64,000 nucleotides of DNA from an uncultured Granulosicoccaceae bacterium (GTDB taxonomy: Bacteria; Pseudomonadota; Gammaproteobacteria; CALCKW01), in assembly GCA_937965695.1 (NCBI GenBank), contig CALCKW010000012.1, positions 1 to 64,000 on the forward strand. Direction: 5' to 3'. The notes below the pieces were generated by a model. The model had not been told where the DNA came from, ran no database searches, and saw only the letters and a list, made by a program, of their open reading frames with translations. Of this stretch, positions 58,761 through 64,000 are shown one piece after another; within the stretch, counting starts at the first letter, position 1, and each line of letters opens with the position of its first letter. The position numbers and the translations under genes were made by a program.

Positions 58761-58789
58761 AGTGTTACTTGATTTAATTCAGCTGTCAA
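58761..58789 (-). promoter_or_regulatory. Sigma-70 promoter of xylB
   Basis: On the minus strand TTGACA is followed after 17 bases by AACACT (or after 16 by TAACAC). The -35 lies inside the XylR operator, so the repressor would block RNA polymerase. Confidence 0.6.
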
Positions 58790-58795
58790 ATTAAA
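58773..58795. promoter_or_regulatory. XylR operator upstream of xylB
   Basis: This is the second copy of TTTAATT-N9-AATTAAA, 37-59 bases before the xylB start, with the same arms and spacing as the xylF site and a spacer that also begins C and ends TCA. It overlaps the -35. Confidence 0.78.
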
Positions 58796-58817
58796 ACGTA
58801 AAAAACAATTTGTGGAC

Positions 58818-58852
58818 AAAAAAAAGCGCGAAAGTTAAAACCATCGCGCTTT
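58818..58852 (-). terminator. Rho-independent terminator of rph
   Basis: The 9-bp stem AAAGCGCGA/TCGCGCTTT has a run of eight T on the minus strand, 41 bases past the rph stop. Confidence 0.9.
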
Positions 58853-58892
58853 CCAAAAGCAGCCATTGACGCGCCTTTAAGGCAGCACTACG

Positions 58893-59609
58893 TCAGTCGT
58901 CAAGAGCCGCCCGTTGCATTTCAATCAGCTCGGATACGCCCTTGTTGGCCAGCGCTAACATGGACATCATCTCTTCGTGCCTAAAAGCATGGCCCTCTGC
59001 AGTGCCCTGCACCTCGATGTACCCTCCTGCTTCATTCATGACTACATTCATATCAGTTTCTGCATTAGAGTCCTCTGGATAGTCGAGGTCCAACACCGGA
59101 ACACCATTGTAAATACCGACTGAAATGGCTGCAATCATCCCGTGCACAGGGTTTCGTTTGAACTTCTTCTTTTTGCTGATGGACGCAATAGCATCACACA
59201 TTGCCACATAGGCGCCTGTGATCGAAGCAGTACGAGTACCGCCATCGGCCTGCAATACATCACAATCGAGAGTAATTGTGCGCTCCCCAAGTGCTTCTAG
59301 GTCAATCGCTGCACGCAGAGAGCGCCCAATTAAGCGTTGGATCTCAAGTGTGCGACCACCTTGTTTACCCGAGCTGGCCTCTCGTCGGTTACGGCTACCC
59401 GTAGCACGAGGCAACATGCCGTACTCGGCAGTTACCCAGCCTTGACCTTTGCCCTTTAAAAAAGGTGGCACTCTGTCTTCCACCGAGGCGGTACAAATCA
59501 CCTTAGTAAGCCCGAATTCGATCATGACCGAACCCTCGGCATGGCAATTGACATTGCGGGTTATAGTGACGGGGCGGAGTTGGTCGGGCGATCGTCCACT
59601 GGGACGCAT
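58893..59609 (-). CDS. rph: Ribonuclease PH
   Basis: This phosphate-dependent 3'-5' exoribonuclease trims tRNA 3' ends. The 238-residue protein has [14 protein letters not shown] at its start, [16 protein letters not shown] near 56, [19 protein letters not shown] near 82, and [18 protein letters not shown] near 112. I chose ATG 59609, with AGGAAG upstream, matching the E. coli start; an ATG five codons earlier is possible. It is divergent from yicC, as in many gammaproteobacteria. Confidence 0.96.
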   Translation of the reverse strand: MRPSGRSPDQLRPVTITRNVNCHAEGSVMIEFGLTKVICTASVEDRVPPFLKGKGQGWVTAEYGMLPRATGSRNRREASSGKQGGRTLEIQRLIGRSLRAAIDLEALGERTITLDCDVLQADGGTRTASITGAYVAMCDAIASISKKKKFKRNPVHGMIAAISVGIYNGVPVLDLDYPEDSNAETDMNVVMNEAGGYIEVQGTAEGHAFRHEEMMSMLALANKGVSELIEMQRAALDD

Positions 59610-59799
59610 AGGGTCTTCCTTCATTTGATCGGCGCGAGGAGCAGAGCAGATTCAGCTCCCGAGTAAACGTCAGGATACGCTAAAATCAACCGCCCATTAC
59701 TGCACCTTATATCTTAAAATGGCGAGCGCGCATTGTACGTGCCCAAAGCCTCGACGTCACACTTTGTCTCATATCATCATCACTTTTCTGGAGATTTGT

Positions 59800-60663
59800 A
59801 TGCTCAGCAGTATGACCGCCTTTGGTCGCCACGAAATAGCTCTGGAATCCGGCACGCTCAGCTGGGAGTTGCGAGCAGTAAACCACCGCTACTTAGATGT
59901 GAGCGTTCGAATGCCAGAAGAACTGCGCACCCTTGAACCCACCGTTCGCGCCAAACTGGCAAAAGTAGTTAGCCGAGGCAAGCTGGAATGCAATCTTAGG
60001 TACAACCGTCATGAAAACGCTAGCGCTGCGACGCTCAATCTCGACGCCGCCCGCGAAGCTGCCACTGCCATTAGCGCTCTAAATGCGATGCTCGAAAAAA
60101 ACAGTGAGCCATTGGTGTCCGATTTACTGCAGTGGCCGGGTGTGATGCAACAAAGCAGCACGGATATCACGCCCATTCGTGATGCGGCACTGGCTCTCTT
60201 CGATGAAACACTTACTGACTTTCTCTCCACTCGACAGCGCGAGGGAGATGCGACCGGTCAAATGCTGCGTGATCGCTGTCGCGCTATCGCCGAGATAGTT
60301 GAGCAAGTTGCCCTGAGTCGCCCCGCTGTTATCGAACGTCAGAAACAGAAGCTGGCTGACAAACTTGCTGAACTAGGTGCTGAACCAGACGGCGCGCGAC
60401 TGGAACAGGAACTCGTTTATGCGGCTCAACGCTTGGACATCGACGAAGAACTGGATCGCCTGCGCGCCCACTTGGTTGAGATGGACAAAGTACTTGCACG
60501 CAAAGAACCCGTTGGAAGACGCTTGGATTTTCTCATGCAGGAGTTCAATCGCGAGGCGAACACATTGGGAAGTAAGTCTAACGATGCCAGCACAACACAA
60601 TGGGCTGTCGATTTAAAAGTGCTGATCGAACAGATGCGAGAGCAAGTTCAGAATTTAGAGTAA
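59800..60663 (+). CDS. yicC: YicC-family endoribonuclease
   Basis: The 287-residue protein has the family start MLSSMTAFGRHE and an N-terminal domain with SWELRAVNHRYLDVSVR near 21. Its C-terminal DUF1732 part has DIDEELDRLRAHL near 211 and GRRLDFLMQEFNREANTLGSK near 240. YicC of E. coli, also 287 residues, has been linked to RNA cleavage and small-RNA turnover. I chose ATG 59800, with GGAG seven bases upstream, over an earlier in-frame start. It lies next to and divergent from rph. Confidence 0.93.
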   Translation: MLSSMTAFGRHEIALESGTLSWELRAVNHRYLDVSVRMPEELRTLEPTVRAKLAKVVSRGKLECNLRYNRHENASAATLNLDAAREAATAISALNAMLEKNSEPLVSDLLQWPGVMQQSSTDITPIRDAALALFDETLTDFLSTRQREGDATGQMLRDRCRAIAEIVEQVALSRPAVIERQKQKLADKLAELGAEPDGARLEQELVYAAQRLDIDEELDRLRAHLVEMDKVLARKEPVGRRLDFLMQEFNREANTLGSKSNDASTTQWAVDLKVLIEQMREQVQNLE

Positions 60664-60703
60664 TAACCTTTCAAAGCGGGTGCCGCTCCTGCCATTCAAT
60701 TTT

Positions 60704-62095
60704 CTACTCGAGCGCTTCACCGACAGCCAAACTGGCCAACTCGCCTAGTGTTATCCCTTTTACCGGACTACGCAGGCGGTAATAACCGACTTCCGCCAAT
60801 GATCGACCGTTAGTTTTGGAGAAAAGCTCACTGACGCTCAGCCCGCAGTAGCGCCCTTGGCAGGAACCCATACCCGCACGGCTAAGCGCTTTTGCTTGAT
60901 TCGGACCAACACAAGCGCCAGCAGCAAGGTTGCGCAAGTCACCAGTTTTAACGCGCTCGCAGCGGCATATAATCGTGTCGTCGCACACTGGCACAACTGC
61001 CCAGTCTGGTGGCCGATAAAGCGCGTCAAGCAATGCCCGAGGCGCTAACTCAACTGCCAGCTCTTTGCGCCGTGACTCAGCGGTGTTGTCCCGCTGAGCT
61101 GTGTTGATAAAAGACAAATCATGCAGCACCTGCAATGCACAAATTTCGCCCTGCAGAGCCGAAGCTCTCGCGCCAACAATACCAGCACCATCACCGGCTA
61201 TAAAAACGCGTTCTTCGCTGCTGCGACCCCAATGATCTGTACGAGGTGTAAAAGAGCGCTGTAGATCATTCCAACCATGCTCCAAACCCAGCGCACGACT
61301 GAATTGAACATTTGGCACCACACCTTGGTGGCCGAGAATTAACCCACATGCTAATTGTTTTTTCTGACCACGAAATTGAAATCTAATACCTTCTACATAC
61401 TTTTCACCAACAGCAGCAATCTCGCTAACACCTGTGTAACGGGTAACTCCCGCGCGCTTTAGGTTCAGCAGCATCTGAGTACCCTTGACAAAGTAGCGCC
61501 AACCCTTCAAAGCCGCGGGAAAGAGCCTGGCCGAACGCAGGTAGCTCTCAAAACTTTGCGTTTCGAGAATTGCTAAGGGAGGCGACCCAGCAGCGAGCAA
61601 CTGCACGGCAATTAAATACAACAGCGGCCCACTGCCCACTAGCACGGCTTTCTGTGGAACTATGCCTGAACCTTTAAGCAAGATTTGCGCAGCACCCGCG
61701 CTTATTACCCCCGGCATTGTCCACCCTGGAAAAGGAAAAGCTCTTTCCAAAGCACCCGTTGCAAGTACGATACGTTTTGCAGCAATTTGTTGTGCTTGCC
61801 CACCACGACTAAAAGTGATCTCACCACTGTTTTCTATCTGCCACCCAGTAGCTTCGGCCAGATGTTCAACATTTGATGCTGCTACTTCTTTTACCCACGT
61901 CAATCCGTGGGTGTAATCTCTTCCCAGCAATGCGCCACGACCAACCCCCTGCCGATTTACTTCACGGTAAATCTGACCACCAGCGACCTGTTGTTCATCG
62001 AGTAAAACAACTTTGGCACCTGAGTTAGCCGCGGTTAGAGCAGCGCGCATTCCCGCTGGACCAGCGCCCAGGACGGCTAGATCAACTTCCCGCAT
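60704..62095 (-). CDS. FAD/NAD(P) oxidoreductase subunit of an HcnABC / LhpBEF-like dehydrogenase
   Basis: The 463-residue flavoprotein has an N-terminal dinucleotide site (LAVLGAGPAGMRAA) and a second one near 145-165 (AVLVGSGPLLYL). The C-terminal BFD-like cysteine cluster reads CRCERVK ... CQGRYCG (~375-425), likely holding [2Fe-2S]. It matches the alpha subunit of cyanide synthase HcnB, opine oxidase and D-hydroxyproline dehydrogenase LhpE. I chose ATG 62095, with AGGAG eight bases upstream, overlapping the ferredoxin-like gene by 14 bases. The substrate of the complex is not evident. Confidence 0.8.
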   Translation of the reverse strand: MREVDLAVLGAGPAGMRAALTAANSGAKVVLLDEQQVAGGQIYREVNRQGVGRGALLGRDYTHGLTWVKEVAASNVEHLAEATGWQIENSGEITFSRGGQAQQIAAKRIVLATGALERAFPFPGWTMPGVISAGAAQILLKGSGIVPQKAVLVGSGPLLYLIAVQLLAAGSPPLAILETQSFESYLRSARLFPAALKGWRYFVKGTQMLLNLKRAGVTRYTGVSEIAAVGEKYVEGIRFQFRGQKKQLACGLILGHQGVVPNVQFSRALGLEHGWNDLQRSFTPRTDHWGRSSEERVFIAGDGAGIVGARASALQGEICALQVLHDLSFINTAQRDNTAESRRKELAVELAPRALLDALYRPPDWAVVPVCDDTIICRCERVKTGDLRNLAAGACVGPNQAKALSRAGMGSCQGRYCGLSVSELFSKTNGRSLAEVGYYRLRSPVKGITLGELASLAVGEALE

Positions 62096-62396
62096 GCAAA
62101 ATCTCCTTCTCGGGATCAACGCAGCTAACATGCATATCTTGTTTTACTTCCACCATACATGCCTGTTGCTCCACCCCATTAACCAACACACGGCAGGTGT
62201 AACAGGCACCCATCATGCAAAAAGGCCCCCTTGGCGGATCAGACAAATCTTCGCCCTGAAAAGCCAGCACACTATTGGCTAACAAACACGCTGCCACCGT
62301 TTCACCTGCGACGGCATCCAAAGGCTTGCCGTTCCAGGTTATTTGCAAGCAAGGATCATCACTGCTCAGTCGTTTAAAGTGCAAAGCGTTCTTCAC
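62082..62396 (-). CDS. Small [2Fe-2S] ferredoxin-like subunit of the same dehydrogenase
   Basis: The 104-residue protein has the cysteine pattern FCMMGACYTCRVL (near 59-71) and a later C near 79, typical of the Fer2_4 domain in HcnA, SoxA-like and LhpF subunits. It carries electrons between the two flavoprotein subunits. It overlaps both neighbours (by 23 and 14 bases), which indicates strict co-production. Confidence 0.82.
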   Translation of the reverse strand: MKNALHFKRLSSDDPCLQITWNGKPLDAVAGETVAACLLANSVLAFQGEDLSDPPRGPFCMMGACYTCRVLVNGVEQQACMVEVKQDMHVSCVDPEKEILHAGS

Positions 62397-63471
62397 TAAA
62401 AGCCTCCAACCGGGGTGCGCTTTCTTCGCCCTCCAACCAACTGGGCAAAAGGCATGTATGGGCGGCTGCTAGAGTGATACCACTGTGACAAGTTGCCAAA
62501 TAGGCGCCAGGATAAAGTCTCGACTCCTGGTAGATTGGCAAACCATCTGGAGACATGATGCGCAAGGCGGACCAGCTACGCACAATAGAGGCATTGGCTA
62601 AAACGGGGTATACCTTGACTGCCCGCTGGGCTAATTTCGCCATCACGGACAACTGCTGGCTGTCGTCAAAACCAACTTCTTCATTAGAGTCTCCAATCTG
62701 CACACCGCCCTCGTCGACCTGACGAATGATCCCAGAGGGACGACGAATAAATGGACTAAGCTTCTGCGTGACGATCACTTGTCCACGTTGAGGTCGAACT
62801 GGAGCTACAAAGCCAAGTGAGGGACCTAAAATTGCGGCACCCAGCCCAGCAGCCAGCACGACTTTTTGCGCCCGCACGGGACCGTTGGCTGTGTTTATTT
62901 CAAAGCCAGACGCGAGCGCCCTTACGCTTTGCACAATACAACCTGTTAGGTATTTCGAGTCGGATCGCTGGAGGGTTTGACCTAGCGCTTGCAGCAAACG
63001 AAGCGGATTTACATGGCCATCTCGAGCGCCATACAATGCCCCGACAACTTGCGGCCCGATAGCAGGTTCTTCCCGTTTTAGTTTATTGGCGTCGGTAATT
63101 TCAAAATCATCTCGTTCTCCGAGCTGATCCGCTAATCCCTGATATAGGGAAGCTCTTGCATGCAGGCTTTTTTCGCTGAAGAAAAAGTCCCAGCCTCCTT
63201 GCTGCACTAACGCCAAGTCAATGCCGGATGCCGCCTCTAGTTCATCAGCAAAACCACGCCACAAGGCTGCGGATTGGCGCGTCCACCGCGCGTACGCAGG
63301 CGCTTGAAGGCCTTTAGACTGCACCCAAATTAGGCCAAAATTACCTCTAGACGCTCTGTAGTCTGTGTCTTCGCCGTCAAAGACGGCGACACGTTTCCCA
63401 CGCGCACTAAGTCCGCGCGCAATAGACAGCCCGACCACTCCACCGCCGATAATTGCATATTCGAAATCCAC
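62374..63471 (-). CDS. DAO-family FAD amino-acid/opine dehydrogenase subunit
   Basis: The 365-residue flavoprotein of the D-amino-acid-oxidase (DAO) family should hold the substrate-oxidising site. The FAD-binding YAIIGGGVVGLSIARGL is at residue 5, the flavin segment ASRGNFGLIW near 39, and the C-terminal ATCHSGITLAAA near 330. With the two downstream subunits it forms a complex of the HcnABC, opine oxidase or LhpBEF kind, oxidising an amine or imino acid such as glycine, an opine or D-hydroxyproline. The start is GTG. No neighbouring racemase or deaminase identifies the substrate. Confidence 0.82.
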   Translation of the reverse strand: MDFEYAIIGGGVVGLSIARGLSARGKRVAVFDGEDTDYRASRGNFGLIWVQSKGLQAPAYARWTRQSAALWRGFADELEAASGIDLALVQQGGWDFFFSEKSLHARASLYQGLADQLGERDDFEITDANKLKREEPAIGPQVVGALYGARDGHVNPLRLLQALGQTLQRSDSKYLTGCIVQSVRALASGFEINTANGPVRAQKVVLAAGLGAAILGPSLGFVAPVRPQRGQVIVTQKLSPFIRRPSGIIRQVDEGGVQIGDSNEEVGFDDSQQLSVMAKLAQRAVKVYPVLANASIVRSWSALRIMSPDGLPIYQESRLYPGAYLATCHSGITLAAAHTCLLPSWLEGEESAPRLEAFSEERFAL

Positions 63472-63581
63472 AATACACCGTTCGCAAATATACTACTTCG
63501 CGCTAGTTAAGTAGATATCAATATTAACAGAACGAAGACTTATACGAAGAGAGTTAGGCGCACAGGAGCGGAACGAGAAAT

Positions 63582-63616
63582 AAAAAAATAAGCCTGTTAG
63601 AAATAACAGGCTTATT
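63582..63616 (-). terminator. Strong terminator of the right-edge gene
   Basis: A perfect 13-bp stem (AATAAGCCTGTTA and its complement) with a GAAA loop on the plus strand has a run of seven T on the minus strand, 82 bases past the stop of the edge gene. Confidence 0.92.
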
Positions 63617-63698
63617 GCAGGAACAAGAGGAAACCCGCGTTCCTTTGCTTTCGGTGTGTTCTCCGAATAGCGTGATGCTGTAGTTTGAAAAGAGCTAC

Positions 63699-64000
63699 TT
63701 AGAAGTCAGCAATGACCGATAAGTCACTGCCTTCAATTGATGCCCAATTTACTTCTTCAGAAGTTGTGCTAGAGCCATTAAACAAAGTAAACATAACGGT
63801 TGCGGCATCTCCAGTATTAGCGTTGAGCGTTATACTGCTCCCGCCAGCGCCAACCACTTTAAAAATACCTGTTGAGGGATTGCTCTCTGCGCCTTGATAC
63901 TGCATTAGCTCTGGTGTTGAAAAGGTTAAGCGGCCATCTAACTCGTCTGACGCTAAATCGTAGGCCATTTCCAACGTCGAGGTGTCAGAACCTGAATCAC
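63699..64000 (-). CDS. C-terminal part of an acidic, Ser/Thr/Gly-rich protein of unknown function
   Basis: The frame is open to the right edge of the window, so only the last ~100 residues are present. The stretch is rich in Asp, Ser, Thr and Gly, has no cysteine, and alternates short hydrophobic strands (IFKVVG, SITLNA, VMFTLF), as in secreted beta-sandwich modules. I recognise no family. The gene has its own strong terminator. Confidence 0.7.
   Translation of the reverse strand, partial: DSGSDTSTLEMAYDLASDELDGRLTFSTPELMQYQGAESNPSTGIFKVVGAGGSSITLNANTGDAATVMFTLFNGSSTTSEEVNWASIEGSDLSVIADF

Overview
The window looks like chromosome of a marine, heterotrophic gammaproteobacterium. This rests on gene order and gene type. 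The rhlB / trxA-rho arrangement and the rph / yicC pair match the gammaproteobacterial order. The isocitrate dehydrogenase is an unusual ~580-residue form that I recall from Congregibacter. There are TRAP, TTT and sugar-ABC substrate-binding proteins and a SoeABC-type sulfite dehydrogenase. I cannot place it below class. I see no tRNA, rRNA, CRISPR array, prophage or insertion sequence.

Layout, left to right. 1-8 kb: an orphan TRAP binding protein, CheV, a MoxR / DUF58 / TgpA-type transglutaminase operon, guanidinobutyrase, and next to it a Gdx/SugE guanidinium exporter that appears to be a pseudogene (lost start, two in-frame stops). 8-12 kb: a glutathione transferase, a stand-alone winged-helix protein, a HutC-type GntR regulator and trpBA. 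12-21 kb: an operon of a retropepsin-like protease, RimK and an AstE/aspartoacylase-like enzyme; the duplicated-domain isocitrate dehydrogenase; rho, trxA and a long-tailed rhlB. 21-28 kb: soeABC-like molybdoenzyme, a CPXCG zinc-ribbon protein, rlmD and a LysR regulator. 28-36 kb: a candidate small membrane protein, then a LacI regulator divergent from a TctA-TctB fusion, TctC, acylating aldehyde dehydrogenase and acyl-CoA ligase. 36-47 kb is mostly housekeeping: GNAT, proB, obgE, rpmA, rplU, ispB, a metzincin lipoprotein, rluE, xni, an M48 protease, rpmE, hemW, rdgB. 47.6-58.7 kb is a complete xylose locus (xylG, xylH, xylF, ROK regulator xylR, galM, xylA, xylB). It also holds two secreted redox/adhesion-type genes, an FG-GAP/UnbV-ASPIC protein and a MauG-like dihaem protein, each overlapping a xylose gene. 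58.9-64 kb: rph, yicC, a three-subunit HcnABC/LhpBEF-like flavin dehydrogenase, and a gene cut by the right edge.

How the genes work together. The xylose genes share an operator: TTTAATT-N9-AATTAAA occurs upstream of both xylF and xylB and is read here as the XylR site. The LacI regulator has a textbook operator (matching TGNAANCGNTTNCA) over the -35 of the tctAB promoter. Ligase plus acylating dehydrogenase plus carboxylate uptake is the logic known for sulfoacetate degradation. The nearby SoeABC would dispose of the sulfite, but the linking enzyme Xsc is not in the window. All functions are assigned by recognising motifs and family resemblance by eye; nothing was searched.
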